This document shows, one piece after another, positions 1-8,966 of a stretch of DNA of 64,000 nt; within the stretch, counting starts at the first letter, position 1; each line of letters begins with the position of its first letter. Position numbers and translations under genes: made by a program. Source of the DNA: Mycobacterium attenuatum. GTDB taxonomy: Bacteria > Actinomycetota > Actinomycetes > Mycobacteriales > Mycobacteriaceae. The stretch covers positions 1 through 64,000 of the forward strand of contig NZ_UPHT01000133.1 in assembly GCF_900566085.1 (NCBI RefSeq), read 5' to 3'. Below the pieces are notes generated by a model. That model made no database searches and was not told the DNA's origin. It saw only the letters and a program-made list of their open reading frames with translations.

Positions 1-454
1 TGTCTCGCCCACTATCCGGCGGCTGACCAAACCCTCCTGGCCAACTTCGCCGCCCCTGGCTAGGTTGACCGCACATACACCCACGGCTTTCACAGCAAAA
101 CACGCTGAGCGCGCACCCCCGTGCACCGAGGTCGTCGAGCGTGCGCTCAGGGCGCACGAGCGTGCACCGAGGCAGCCGAGCGTGCCATCAGGACGGCCCG
201 ATCACGAATACTCCACCCTGCATGCACCCTCAAAGCCGCCACCGCACACTCGATACGGCGGCATCACATTGATCGCCGCCAAGACATTCCAGGCCACCAC
301 CCTCCTGACCACACGGCCCACCAGTGGTGCCGCACCCGCAGCGATGCCCGGCCCACCCGGAATGCGTTCCGCCACAACCGGACGCGCCGGCGTCGTACCC
401 CGCTACGGTCTCAGAATGACCGTGATGTCGCGCCCATTATCCGGCGGCTAACCA
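1..454. repeat. Imperfect 29-bp direct repeat, copies at 1-29 and 426-454
   Basis: The two 29-base segments differ at three positions. Both encode the same C-terminal peptide MSRPLSGG and then a stop in the same relative frame, with spacing of 425 bases. This suggests tandem duplication of the end of a gene whose body lies left of the window. The flanks do not look alike beyond the repeat. Confidence 0.55.
121..192. repeat. Two 31-bp imperfect direct repeats (121-151, 162-192)
   Basis: Both copies begin GTGCACCGAG and end TCAGG, with a shared CGAGCGTGC core, and are separated by ten bases. They lie in the gene-poor left end. No function is evident. Confidence 0.5.
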
Positions 455-1010
455 CACACAGACCAACGCAATCCACGGGTCGAACCCACCCAGCAACGAA
501 TTAGGGGGTGTTCATCGGTCATCCGCGCCCTAGGTGAAAGCAGCAAACCCTGCCCGGAACGGTTCGACCTTGACGCTTGCCGCGAAAGTGAATTTTGCGG
601 GTTCTATGCCGGATGACTCCTTCTGGCCCATCAGATCCAAAGGCCCAGTTGAGAACTGGCGGATCGCAGGGGATCAGAGGCGACGCGGGTGGTCAAAGGA
701 CGGTTACGGCGCTCCCATATAGCTCGGAATACCCAGTGGTGCAGTCGTTTCCGGTTATCATGCCGGCCACCGCGTCGAGCGATCGCTAACCGCGGAGCCA
801 TTATTTTTCATTCGGGAGCGACACCATCGAGCTTTCATCGTCCGTTCACACTCGCGAATGTGTCGACGAGAATCTACGGAACCATTCGGCCTTTCGATAT
901 GCTGAGCCCGGTCGCATCCGGAGGCGAACTCATTCAAGCGGCACGAACCGCTTACCCCGGGGCCCACCAAACGCTGTCACGACTTCGCAGCAGTGTGTCA
1001 ACATGTCGCA

Positions 1011-2627
1011 ATGACACTGCGGGTGTGGGTGCCGCGGCGCTTGGGCGGCGGTCTGGACGGTGTAGGCAGGTCGGCGCTCGTGCTGGCGGTGACGCTGGCG
1101 TTGTTATGCACGGCATGCATGCATTCGCCATCTCCGTCGAGCCAGCGTCCGTCGGCGACCGCGGCGACCAGTGGGCCAACGACAGCGGCCCATCCGCCCG
1201 CGCAATATGCACCAGCGCCGTGTCCCACAACACCGCAACCCGTGCCGAAGCTAGAAGACGCCCGGTGCGCGGTGCTGGTGGTTCCCGAAAATCGCACTAA
1301 ACCCGGCGGGCGCACGCTGCGCTTGGCGGTCGCCATTATCCCGTCGGAAACCCAGCCCGCGGCTGCCGACCCGATTGTCTTCATCACCGGCGGGCCGGGT
1401 GAGGACGCCATCCTGGATCCGCCGATCGCCGAGGGCGTGGGGCTCAACCGCACTCGCGATCTGATCTTGCTGTCCCAGCGCGGCAACCACTCGTCGCAAC
1501 CCGCACTGACCTGCCCGGAAATCGACCGGTTCTTCGCGCGTCGCGTGAGCCTGGTGTATGACGCAACATCCACCGGCGACGAGTATGTGCAGGCGGTAAG
1601 GGCCTGTCACGACCGATTGGCAGGCGGCGCCGACCTGACGGCCTTCAACTCCACCGAAAGCGCCTACGACCTCATCGATCTGCGCAACGCGTTGCACGTA
1701 GATCAGTGGAATGTGTTCTCCCACTCCTATGGCACCGACCTGGCCTTGATCTACTCGCGGCTGGACGCACCGGCGATCCGGTCACTGGTCCTTGACGGGA
1801 TGACGCCGCCGTCGATCGCGAGCCCGGGCTGGACCTGGAGCAGCGCGCGGGAGGCGTTCGACAACATGATGAGCGCGTGCACCGTCCAGCCGGCATGCCA
1901 AGCCCACTACCCCAACCTGGCCGACACTTTCGTCCGGCTGGTCAATCAGATCGAGGCGCATCCGGCTACCACCACCGTCAAGGTCGAGGGGGCCGGTGAT
2001 ACCCAAGTGGTGCTCGACGGCGGCGCCTTGCTGAATTGGATGGTCCCCCTAGGGACACACTTTCCGGCCGAGCTGCCGGCCGGGATTGATGAACTCGCGC
2101 ATGGCAATCCGGCGCGGATCGCCCGGCAGTGGGCGTCGGCCTGGGTGAACCCCGGCAAGGCCGGGATGATGGGTTGGGGCCTGACGCTAAGCATCTGGTG
2201 CAGCGAATGGGTGCCGTTCGAGTCCGCAGACGACCAGTTACGGGCCGCCCGGCAGGCTTTCGCCGCGCTGCCTGATTCGGTGCGCGCCCAAGCCCCGCAA
2301 CTGCCGTTCCTGCGTCAGGGCTGCACGGCCTGGAATGTGCCCAAGGCCGCCGATTGGGTGCGCGGAGTCAGCGACGCCGCGATGCCGGCCCTGGCGCTGT
2401 CTGGCAGTTATGACGGGCAGACCGGCGCGGCGTCGGGACAATATGTCGCCCAGCATCTTCCGCATGCGATCTCGGTGACGGTCCCGGGCGTGGCACATGG
2501 GATTTACGCCGATCGCTGCGGCGCCGCCGTCATCGCATCCTTCTTCGACAACCCACAGCAGCCCGACACCAGCTGTATAGACTCCACCACCCCGCCGCCC
2601 TACGCCATTAACCCGCCGCCACCGTGA
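1011..2627 (+). CDS. Secreted TAP-like alpha/beta hydrolase (Hip1/Rv2672-type)
   Basis: This is a probable exported serine hydrolase or peptidase of the tripeptidyl-aminopeptidase-like family. A hydrophobic export segment (about residues 18-35) ends in a cysteine near an imperfect lipobox (LLCTAC), followed by a Ser/Thr/Pro-rich linker. The alpha/beta hydrolase core includes an oxyanion-type GGPG. The nucleophile elbow reads SHSYG, Ser239 from this ATG; the first position is Ser rather than the usual Gly. Downstream are an Asp in SYDGQ and a His in GVAHG, completing a triad, then a TAP C-terminal segment with paired cysteines. A GTG at 993 would add six residues. The stop overlaps the next start by four bases, so the two genes are cotranscribed. 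Confidence 0.85.
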   Translation: MTLRVWVPRRLGGGLDGVGRSALVLAVTLALLCTACMHSPSPSSQRPSATAATSGPTTAAHPPAQYAPAPCPTTPQPVPKLEDARCAVLVVPENRTKPGGRTLRLAVAIIPSETQPAAADPIVFITGGPGEDAILDPPIAEGVGLNRTRDLILLSQRGNHSSQPALTCPEIDRFFARRVSLVYDATSTGDEYVQAVRACHDRLAGGADLTAFNSTESAYDLIDLRNALHVDQWNVFSHSYGTDLALIYSRLDAPAIRSLVLDGMTPPSIASPGWTWSSAREAFDNMMSACTVQPACQAHYPNLADTFVRLVNQIEAHPATTTVKVEGAGDTQVVLDGGALLNWMVPLGTHFPAELPAGIDELAHGNPARIARQWASAWVNPGKAGMMGWGLTLSIWCSEWVPFESADDQLRAARQAFAALPDSVRAQAPQLPFLRQGCTAWNVPKAADWVRGVSDAAMPALALSGSYDGQTGAASGQYVAQHLPHAISVTVPGVAHGIYADRCGAAVIASFFDNPQQPDTSCIDSTTPPPYAINPPPP

Positions 2628-4108
2628 CGCTAACTCGACGGTCTCTGCTGGGCGGAGCAATCACGGGGGCGGCGGCACTGGGATTGGCGTCATGTTCGTC
2701 CAGGCCTGACCGAACCGCAAAACCCGCGTCCGTCTTCGACGAACTCGATGCCAAAATCGATGCGGGCATGAAGGCCTACGGGATCCCGGGCGTCGCCGTT
2801 GGCGTGTGGGCCGGCGGTCAGGAATACGTCAAGGGCTACGGTGTCACCAACATCGACCATCCGGTGCCCGTGGACGCCGATACTGTTTTCCGAATCGGTT
2901 CCACCACAAAGACATTCACTGGCACCGTGGTCATGCGACTGGTGGACGAAGGCAAGGTGGACTTGGACGCGCCCGTGCGCCGGTACCTTCCCGGGTTCGC
3001 CGTTGCCGACCCGGCTGTCAGCGCGGCCGTGACGGTGCGTCAGCTGCTCAACCACACCTCGGGCTGGATGGGTGACGACGTCCAGGACTTCGGCCGCGGC
3101 GACGACGCGATTTCGGCCTACGTCGCCTCGATGACACGCCTACCGCAGCTCACGGCGCCGGGAACCGTATTCGCTTACAACAACGCCGGTTTGGTGGTCG
3201 CGGGCCGGATCATCGAGGTTGTCACCGGCTCGACATACGAGTCGGCGGTGCAACGTCTACTGCTGGACCCGCTGCAGCTAAGCCACACCCATTACTTCTC
3301 CGACCAGATCGTCGGTCTCAACGTGGCGGCCGCGCACAACGTGGTCGACGGCAAACCGGTTGTCGATACCGGTTTTTGGTTGTTTCCGCGTAGCTGCAAC
3401 CCGACCGGAGCGTTGATTTCCAGCGTGCGAGACCAACTGCGCTACGCCAGGTTTCATCTCGGCGACGGCACGGCACCCGACGGAGACCGGCTGCTGGGAG
3501 CGCAAGCGCTTGCGGCAATGCGCTCGGACCCTGGCGCCGGCGGCACCCTGCAGGTCGAGCTCACCGGAATGGGTGTGGCCTGGATGCTGCGGCCATCCGC
3601 GGAAGGCCCGGTCATTGTCCAGCACGGCGGCACCTGGAACGGGCAGCGCTCCGGGTTCTTCATGGTGCCCGAGCGCAACTTCGCCATGACGTTGCTCACC
3701 AATTCCGACGGCGGAGCGGCGCTGACCACAGACCTGTTCGCCGACGACTGGGCGCTGCGTCGCTTCGCGGGGATCAGCAACCTGCCCGCGGTACCGCAGC
3801 ACCTCAGCGCCGCCGACCTGGCGCCGTACCAGGGGCGTTACGTCGCCGAGCTCATCGACGAGTCCGGGCATCTCGGGCAGGCGGTCATCGACTTGCGGAC
3901 CGGGGATGGCCAACTCGACGGCACGATGAGTGCCGGTGACTCCGGCACGGACAGCAGCCGTATGGGCCTTGCCTTCTACCGGCCCGACTATGCGATCGAC
4001 CTCGGACCCGACAACAAGCCGCTGGGCACGCGATCCAATTTCGTGCGCGACTCAGCCGGCGACGTCGCCAGGTTCCGCAACCACGGACGCCTTTTCCAGC
4101 GCCGGTAG
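2624..4108 (+). CDS. Tat-exported lipoprotein, beta-lactamase/esterase-fold serine hydrolase
   Basis: The N terminus TRRSLLGG is a twin-arginine signal followed by a lipobox ending LASC, so the product should be folded before export and lipid-anchored. The body is the class C beta-lactamase/penicillin-binding-protein-like fold: SxxK as STTK (in GSTTKTF, near residue 93), YxN as YNN, and an HGG motif in place of KTG. Such proteins are often esterases or D-aminopeptidases, and substrate cannot be read from sequence. The GTG start sits in the stop of the TAP-like hydrolase gene (GTGA), implying translational coupling and a shared envelope role. Confidence 0.85.
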   Translation: MTLTRRSLLGGAITGAAALGLASCSSRPDRTAKPASVFDELDAKIDAGMKAYGIPGVAVGVWAGGQEYVKGYGVTNIDHPVPVDADTVFRIGSTTKTFTGTVVMRLVDEGKVDLDAPVRRYLPGFAVADPAVSAAVTVRQLLNHTSGWMGDDVQDFGRGDDAISAYVASMTRLPQLTAPGTVFAYNNAGLVVAGRIIEVVTGSTYESAVQRLLLDPLQLSHTHYFSDQIVGLNVAAAHNVVDGKPVVDTGFWLFPRSCNPTGALISSVRDQLRYARFHLGDGTAPDGDRLLGAQALAAMRSDPGAGGTLQVELTGMGVAWMLRPSAEGPVIVQHGGTWNGQRSGFFMVPERNFAMTLLTNSDGGAALTTDLFADDWALRRFAGISNLPAVPQHLSAADLAPYQGRYVAELIDESGHLGQAVIDLRTGDGQLDGTMSAGDSGTDSSRMGLAFYRPDYAIDLGPDNKPLGTRSNFVRDSAGDVARFRNHGRLFQRR

Positions 4109-4146
4109 TGCGACGGTGTCGGACCGGGCCGTCGAGCAGCCCCGCG

Positions 4147-5400
4147 TCAGCGCGACCTTCGGCGCGTCGCGGCGATCCAGCTCAGCGTCGCCAGCGTCGC
4201 CACCGGATAGACCAGGCCGGCCCAGGCCAGATACCAGGGCCGGCTGATCACCCAGATGGTGGGTTGGGCGAAGCTGAGCAACCACGGCACGCCGATCATG
4301 GTCAGCGCCAGCCAGCCCCCGCCGATGATTCGAGCACCAAGGCGCTCGCGCAGCGGTCCCTGCAACAGCCAGATCATCAGCGGCACCAGCCACACCCAAT
4401 GGTGGGTCCACGAAATCGGCGAAAGCAGTAGCCCGAACAATTCGACCACCAGCAACTTGCCCAGCTGATCGCCCACATCCAGCGCCCGCCACGCCAGGAC
4501 AGCCAGGACCGCCGTGACGGCAATGGCTGCCAGCACCAGCGGACCGAAACCGGCGTCGTGTCCGAGAATCCGCGAAATCGCGCCACGCCAGGACTGATTG
4601 AACGACGTGGCAATGGGCCCGACGCGGCGCGCGTCGCCCAGCAGGTCGGTGAAGTAGTAACGCGCCTGGTCGCCGACGACCAGTACCGACACGGCGACGC
4701 TGGCCGCGAAGACGACCGCCGACGCGGCCGCGGCTAGCCAGCGCCGTACGCCAACGAGATAGACGGCGGTGATCGCCGGCGTCAGCTTGATGCCGGCAGC
4801 CACCCCGACCAGCAGGCCCGACAGCCACCATCGGCTGGTGTAAACGGCCCACAGCGCCACCAGCATCAGCAATACGTTGATCTGCCCGTAGTCGAAGGTA
4901 CTGCGCAGCGGCTCTAGCCAGATGGCGATCGCCGTCCACACCATGGCGGCGCGGTGGCCGCGACCGGCCGGCACACCCAACAGGCGTTGGCTGATTCGGA
5001 CCGCGCCGTATAGCGCCGCCATCGTCGCGAGCTGCCACAGGAACGCAAGCAGACTGAACGGCAGCAGATGCAGCGGGTAGAAGACGACCGCAGCGAATGG
5101 TGGATAGGTGAACGGCAGTGGGAAATCCGGTGTCTGATCGGCGTACACGTAGCTGTACAGGGTGCCCGGGTGATCCAGAGCCGCCGCTCCGCCCACATAG
5201 ACATGCAGGTCGACGAAGTTCGCGCCGTTGGGCGCCAGGTAGGTCCAAGCGAATCGCGCGATGACGCTCAGGACCAGCAGCAGCGGCGCTACCGGCATCT
5301 TCCGCCGGGCGGTTCTCGCCTTGACGTCGGCTGAAGTGGTGTCTATCCGCACGACTCTAGTGGGAACGCGTTGCGCCGGTGGCCGGGTCACCGCCGTCAC
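4147..5400 (-). CDS. pimE: Polyprenol-phosphate-mannose-dependent mannosyltransferase PimE (GT-87)
   Basis: This 417-residue multi-spanning GT-C protein is predicted to add the fifth mannose (alpha-1,2) to phosphatidylinositol mannosides at the periplasmic face. The first loop holds NFVDLHVYVGG, with Asp64 matching the catalytic aspartate known in M. tuberculosis PimE. About ten hydrophobic segments follow. The similar GT-87 enzyme AftC was considered, but the neighbouring pair of Ala/Pro-rich secreted proteins is the Rv1157c/Rv1158c context of pimE (Rv1159). The gene is convergent with the lipoprotein hydrolase and divergent from the Ala/Pro gene. The ATG at 5400 leaves a basic cytosolic leader before the first membrane segment. 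Confidence 0.85.
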   Translation of the reverse strand: MTAVTRPPAQRVPTRVVRIDTTSADVKARTARRKMPVAPLLLVLSVIARFAWTYLAPNGANFVDLHVYVGGAAALDHPGTLYSYVYADQTPDFPLPFTYPPFAAVVFYPLHLLPFSLLAFLWQLATMAALYGAVRISQRLLGVPAGRGHRAAMVWTAIAIWLEPLRSTFDYGQINVLLMLVALWAVYTSRWWLSGLLVGVAAGIKLTPAITAVYLVGVRRWLAAAASAVVFAASVAVSVLVVGDQARYYFTDLLGDARRVGPIATSFNQSWRGAISRILGHDAGFGPLVLAAIAVTAVLAVLAWRALDVGDQLGKLLVVELFGLLLSPISWTHHWVWLVPLMIWLLQGPLRERLGARIIGGGWLALTMIGVPWLLSFAQPTIWVISRPWYLAWAGLVYPVATLATLSWIAATRRRSR

Positions 5401-5439
5401 TCGTATCGGTAACGATCACATAAATGCCACACGTGTCAC

Positions 5440-5467
5440 TTGAGTCACACCAGTACCGCGATAGCTT
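5440..5467 (+). promoter_or_regulatory. Possible sigma-A-like promoter for the first Ala/Pro-rich gene
   Basis: A TTGAGT (5440-5445) and a TAGCTT (5462-5467) are separated by 16 bases in the divergent region between pimE and the secreted protein gene. Two GTCAC half-sites spaced by four bases overlap the -35 region. The call rests on motif shape only. Confidence 0.3.
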
Positions 5468-5504
5468 CGGCTTCGGGACCAGTCACCGCTAACCAGGGAG
5501 AGTC

Positions 5505-6140
5505 ATGCCAACCATTTGGACCTTCGTACGCGCCGCCGCCGTCTTGGTCGGTTCGTCCGCCGCCTTACTGACGGGCGGTATCGCCCACGCCGACCCGGCG
5601 CCGGTGCCGGATCCGGTTTCCAACATCCCGCAGCAGCTGATCGCCTCGGCCGCCAATGCGCCGCAAATCCTGCAAAACCTCGCGACGGCCCTGGGAGCGA
5701 CCCCTCCGGTCCCCAGAGCCCCCGAACCGGCGCTTGCCGCCCCCGGCGTCGCGTCCATGATTCCCGGGTTAGCTCCGGCCGCGCCGGCTGCACCGGCGGC
5801 CACACCGACCATTCCCGGGGTGAACGCGCCGATCCCGGGGATCACCGCACCCGTGGCGGCTCCGACGGCTCCCGCGCCGGTGGCCACGCCGGCCATTCCC
5901 GGGGTGACCACACCGATCCCGGGCATCACCGCACCCATGGCGCCGGCGGTGCCGGCCGCTCCCGCGGCACCTGCGGCGGCGCTTCCCGGGTTGGCATCGG
6001 CGATTCCCGGTCTCGCCCAGGCGCTGCCGGGGTTGGCTTCGGGCGCCATTCCGGGACTACCGGCCGCTGCACCTGCCCCGGCCCCCGCGCCCGCAAGCCC
6101 GGCAGGTCCGCCTCAGACGCTGCTAGCAGCCCTGCCCTGA
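5505..6140 (+). CDS. Secreted Ala/Pro-rich protein with IPG repeats (Rv1158c-like)
   Basis: The product has a cleavable signal peptide (residues 1-27, ending AHA before DPAP) and a low-complexity mature chain of about 184 residues. That chain is dominated by Ala, Pro and repeated IPGV/IPGI/LPGL units. No catalytic motif is visible, so a cell-wall or secreted structural role is only an inference. The start is supported by AGGGAG six bases upstream. It is followed after 49 bases by a second Ala/Pro-rich secreted protein, matching the Rv1158c-Rv1157c pair next to pimE in H37Rv. Confidence 0.85.
   Translation: MPTIWTFVRAAAVLVGSSAALLTGGIAHADPAPVPDPVSNIPQQLIASAANAPQILQNLATALGATPPVPRAPEPALAAPGVASMIPGLAPAAPAAPAATPTIPGVNAPIPGITAPVAAPTAPAPVATPAIPGVTTPIPGITAPMAPAVPAAPAAPAAALPGLASAIPGLAQALPGLASGAIPGLPAAAPAPAPAPASPAGPPQTLLAALP
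5811..5941 (+). repeat. Internal 47-bp coding repeat, period 84 bp (28 residues)
   Basis: The segments at 5811-5857 and 5895-5941 match except at a handful of bases. Each encodes a peptide of the form IPGVxxPIPGITAP. This is an in-gene duplication of 28 codons within the Ala/Pro-rich secreted protein, typical of repeat expansion in surface proteins. Confidence 0.75.
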
Positions 6141-6189
6141 GCACAAGCGCCTAACGGCTGACCATCACCGAGGACTGGGAGAAATAACT

Positions 6190-7272
6190 GTGGCAAGCAC
6201 ATGGAGCCTGTCCAAGGGTTTGGCCGCCGCCGTCGTCACCACGGCTGCCGCGTTCGGGCTATGCCCGGACGCGGCAGCCGACCCGGCGGCGCCGCAGCCC
6301 AACCCCAACCAACAGCTACCGGGCCTGCCGGCGTTATCCCAGTTGAGTCCGATAATCCAGCAGGCCGCCAGCAACCCCGGACAGGCGACGCAGTTGCTGA
6401 TGGCGGCGGCGCAAGCGTTTGTCCATAATCCCGCGGCGCCGACGGAGTCCAAGAACGTCGCCGCTTCGGTGAACCAGTTCGTGGCCGAGCCGGCCAATCC
6501 CGGTTCTCCTGCTTTGGGGGTCCCGGCACCGGCTCCGGCTGCCGAGACCGCCCCGGTGCCCCACGTGCCACCGCCTGGTGTAGAGCCCGGAACGCTGGCG
6601 CATCTGCCGACCGGGGTCGATCCCGCACACGCCGCGGGCCCCGTCCCGGTCGCGGCTCCCCCGTCGGTTGCCGCACCGGCGCCGGCCGCGCCACCGCCGT
6701 CGGGCGTGCACGCTCCAGCCGCCGCACCCGCGCCGGCCGCACCCGCCGGGGCACCGGCACCCGCACCCGCCGCGGCACCGGCACCCGCTCCTGCTTCGGC
6801 CCCTGAAGGGACCCCCCCTCCGCCGGCCGCGGCTCCGGCGGCGGCCCCCGGATTCGGTCCGGACGCCCCGCCCACGCAGGACTTCATGTATCCCTCGATC
6901 GGCACGAACTGCCTGGCCGGCGGTAGCAACGTCATCGCTACCGCGCTGTCGGTCGCGGGCCCGGCCAAGATTCCGGCGCCGGGGCCGGGGCCCGGTCAAA
7001 CGGCCTATGTGTTCACCGCCGTCGGGACCCCCGGACCCGCGGACGTGCAGCGGCTGCCGTTGAAAGTCACCTGGGTGAACCTGACCACCGGCAAGTCCGG
7101 GAGCGCCACGCTCAAACCTCGGCCCGACATCAACCCGGACGGGCCGACCACGTTGACCGTGATCGCCGATACCGGTTCGGGCAGCATCATGTCAACCATT
7201 TTCGGTCAGGTCACCACCAAAGAACGGCAGTGCCAATTCATGCCGACCATCGGCTCAACGGTGGTGCCCTAG
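6190..7272 (+). CDS. Secreted Ala/Pro-rich protein (Rv1157c-like)
   Basis: A GTG start with GGGAGA nine bases upstream opens a signal peptide of about 30 residues ending before DPAAPQP. A long Pro/Ala linker spans roughly residues 110-220. The C-terminal third (about 225-360) is not low complexity: it contains two cysteines (NCLAGG, RQCQFMP) and a beta-rich sequence about 130 residues long, a likely folded extracellular module with a disulfide. No enzyme motif is visible. It is the distal member of the two-gene secreted unit downstream of the pimE divergent promoter. Confidence 0.85.
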   Translation: MASTWSLSKGLAAAVVTTAAAFGLCPDAAADPAAPQPNPNQQLPGLPALSQLSPIIQQAASNPGQATQLLMAAAQAFVHNPAAPTESKNVAASVNQFVAEPANPGSPALGVPAPAPAAETAPVPHVPPPGVEPGTLAHLPTGVDPAHAAGPVPVAAPPSVAAPAPAAPPPSGVHAPAAAPAPAAPAGAPAPAPAAAPAPAPASAPEGTPPPPAAAPAAAPGFGPDAPPTQDFMYPSIGTNCLAGGSNVIATALSVAGPAKIPAPGPGPGQTAYVFTAVGTPGPADVQRLPLKVTWVNLTTGKSGSATLKPRPDINPDGPTTLTVIADTGSGSIMSTIFGQVTTKERQCQFMPTIGSTVVP

Positions 7273-7424
7273 ACCTGCCTAGGCCCACGGCACCGCGAGT
7301 ACATCGCGACACCCCAACGCCCGCAACAGCTTTGTCACGAGTACCCGTCGGAGCGGCGAGACCCGGCGGCTCCGGTCACCGAACCCGGCTCGCCGCCGCG
7401 GCCGCCAGCTAACGAATCACGACA

Positions 7425-7571
7425 TCAGTACGCCATGAACAAGATGGCGTCGCGGTCGTAGTCGAGGCCCGGATGAACGTCGGCAAGATGTTTTTGGGTC
7501 AGCTCTACCAGCTCGTCCTCGTCCTTACCGGCGATGGCTTCGCCGCACGGACACGTTATGTGTGTCTTCAC
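7425..7571 (-). CDS. Small DUF1059-type protein, 48 aa
   Basis: This short gene encodes MKTHITCPCG, then an acidic middle (GKDEDELVELTQKHLADVHP) and ends DAILFMAY. A CPCG cysteine pair, a histidine in the helix and a C-terminal hydrophobic tail are the pattern of small DUF1059 proteins; a metal-binding role is inferred only from the Cys/His pattern. The GTG start has GGAAAGG about eight bases upstream. It follows the HhH gene by 34 bases on the same strand and is probably cotranscribed. Confidence 0.75.
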   Translation of the reverse strand: MKTHITCPCGEAIAGKDEDELVELTQKHLADVHPGLDYDRDAILFMAY

Positions 7572-7605
7572 GTTGCCGCCTTTCCCTTGGCTTTGCCGTG
7601 GCCCG

Positions 7606-8187
7606 TTACTTGGATTTCTTGGATTCTGCCTTCATCTGTTTCTTGTGCGAGCGCACCTGCCCGAGCGACCGGGCGTCGACGATATCGGCTACGGAGATGT
7701 AAGTGCCGGGTTGGCCGTATGGTCCGGCAGCCTCCCGCCAGCCCGACGGCGTAACGCCGTACTGCTTGCCCAGCAACGCCAGAAAGATGCGGGCCTTTTG
7801 TTCGCCGAAGCCGGGCAGGCCCTTGAGCCGCCGCAGCAGCTCGTTGCCATCGGGATCGCCGGCCGTCCACAACGCGGCCGCATCTCCGCCGTAGCGGTCC
7901 ACGACGATCTGCGCGAGCGCCTGGATACGCTTGGCCATCGAACCCGGAAACCGGTGTATCGCAGGCTTTTCCGAGCACAATGCGGCAAACTTGTCGGGAT
8001 CGTAGTCCGCTATCTCACCGGCATCGAAGCCCCCCATCCGGTCGGCGATCTTCTTGGGCCCGGCGAACGCGGTCTCCATCGGCACCTGCTGATCGAGGAG
8101 CATGCCGACCAGCAGTGCGAACGGGTTGGAGCCGAGCAACACGTCGGCAGCCGGGTCTTGGACGAGCTGCAGTTTCGGCATCCACAC
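7606..8187 (-). CDS. HhH-GPD-type base-excision DNA repair protein (Rv1156-like)
   Basis: This 193-residue protein has the helical layout of the HhH-GPD superfamily. An N-terminal helix bundle (NPFALLVGMLLDQQVPMETA) is followed by a helix-hairpin-helix of the form LKGLPGFGEQKARIFLALLGK around residues 118-138. A DNA glycosylase-like role is inferred from the fold; the catalytic Lys/Asp arrangement of classical enzymes is not obvious to me, so activity is uncertain. The C-terminal tail is basic (KKQMKAESKKSK). A second ATG at 8181 could be the true start. The 48-aa DUF1059 gene follows directly. Confidence 0.75.
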   Translation of the reverse strand: MWMPKLQLVQDPAADVLLGSNPFALLVGMLLDQQVPMETAFAGPKKIADRMGGFDAGEIADYDPDKFAALCSEKPAIHRFPGSMAKRIQALAQIVVDRYGGDAAALWTAGDPDGNELLRRLKGLPGFGEQKARIFLALLGKQYGVTPSGWREAAGPYGQPGTYISVADIVDARSLGQVRSHKKQMKAESKKSK

Positions 8188-8269
8188 AGTTTAGAACTCG
8201 CGGGACGGCGGTCCGGCAGTGCATCGGTTCTGTATCGAATTCGCTTACCCTGCAGAGGGATTGCCGCGC

Positions 8270-8443
8270 CTAGCCGCTCTTGCGACGAAATTCCCGACGG
8301 TTCTCCACCGGACCGTGCACCCGCGGTTGCTTGGCGCCACCGTCCTTGTGATCCGAGCCGCCGGCCGATTTGGCCAGCTTACGGTCGAGGGCTTCGCGGA
8401 ACTTGCGCTTGGTCTCGTCCTCCGGGGACTTCGATGCAGCCAT
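8270..8443 (-). CDS. Small DUF5302-type basic protein, 57 aa
   Basis: The reading frame starts MAASKSPEDETKRKFREALD and ends ENRREFRRKSG, with a HKDGGAKQ segment in the middle. This composition and order is what I recall for the actinobacterial DUF5302 family, whose function is unknown. The product is highly charged and probably disordered, without export or membrane features. It lies 23 bases after the PPOX gene on the same strand, so cotranscription is likely. It is too short for routine ORF cutoffs but shows strong mycobacterial codon bias. Confidence 0.75.
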   Translation of the reverse strand: MAASKSPEDETKRKFREALDRKLAKSAGGSDHKDGGAKQPRVHGPVENRREFRRKSG

Positions 8444-8466
8444 ACTCGGCAGCCTAACCCGGTTGC

Positions 8467-8910
8467 CTACCGCTTACCCGGCGGCAGACCGTAAACGTGG
8501 GAAATCGGCAGGCTCAGCAGCACCCGCCGATCGGTGACCATGGCCTCCCGGTATTCGTCCCAATCCGGATGCTCGCCAGCGATGTTGCGGTACAAGGCAA
8601 TTAGCGCCTCGACGGTGTCGTCGCCGGGCGCGGCGGCCGGCGGCGTCAGCTCCGCGATGCCCTCGGCGACGGCATAGGACCATCCGTCGTCGGCGTCGAC
8701 CAGGATCGACGCCCGCGGATCCCGGCGCAGGTTGCGCGTCTTGGCCCGCGGCTCGGTGATCGACACCTGGAACACCAGCGTGCGGGGGTCGAAGTGATAC
8801 CGCACGTTGGACAATTGGGGACGTCCGTCGCGTTTGATGGTGGCCAGCACTCCGATCGAGTTTCCGCTGATCACGGCCAACAGTTTGTCGTCGAAGACGT
8901 GGCGTCCCAT
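8467..8910 (-). CDS. F420-binding PPOX-class (split beta-barrel) protein, Rv1155-like
   Basis: This 147-residue protein is nearly identical over long stretches to what I recall of M. tuberculosis Rv1155, a structurally solved F420-binding split-barrel flavoreductase-like dimer. Supporting segments are the N-terminal FDDKLLAVISGNSIGVLAT, the RAKTRNLRRDPRASILVD strand and the C-terminal SHVYGLPPG. The physiological substrate is not settled for the family. It precedes the DUF5302 gene on the same strand and is divergent from the DUF1697 gene, with about 55 bases between the start codons. Confidence 0.88.
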   Translation of the reverse strand: MGRHVFDDKLLAVISGNSIGVLATIKRDGRPQLSNVRYHFDPRTLVFQVSITEPRAKTRNLRRDPRASILVDADDGWSYAVAEGIAELTPPAAAPGDDTVEALIALYRNIAGEHPDWDEYREAMVTDRRVLLSLPISHVYGLPPGKR

Positions 8911-8966
8911 GCCCGAAAGCCTACGTTGCCTCGCGGCGGCCCAAGACCACCTGGTGGAATCGGATC

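Larger units (their letters stand above)
1..992. other. No confident gene; repeat-bearing intergenic or decayed DNA
   Basis: Open frames of 60 to 200 codons exist on both strands, but none shows a recognisable domain. Frames at 65-451 and 121-504 overlap each other and are rich in Arg, His and Pro, as expected for GC-rich noncoding DNA. The window opens with a segment (1-29) that recurs at 426-454, and in both places one frame reads MSRPLSGG followed by a stop. This may be a duplicated gene tail cut by the window edge. I see nothing else assignable before the hydrolase gene. Confidence 0.5.

Noticed and set aside
1..992. Insertion-sequence or 13E12 remnant at the left end
   Set aside because: Repeats are present but no transposase or HNH motif could be read in any frame.
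4147..5400. Assignment of the GT-87 gene as aftC, because a TAP-like hydrolase (Rv2672-type) lies next to it
   Set aside because: The Rv1157c/Rv1158c-like neighbours and the whole downstream order match the pimE locus, and NFVDLHVYVGG fits PimE.
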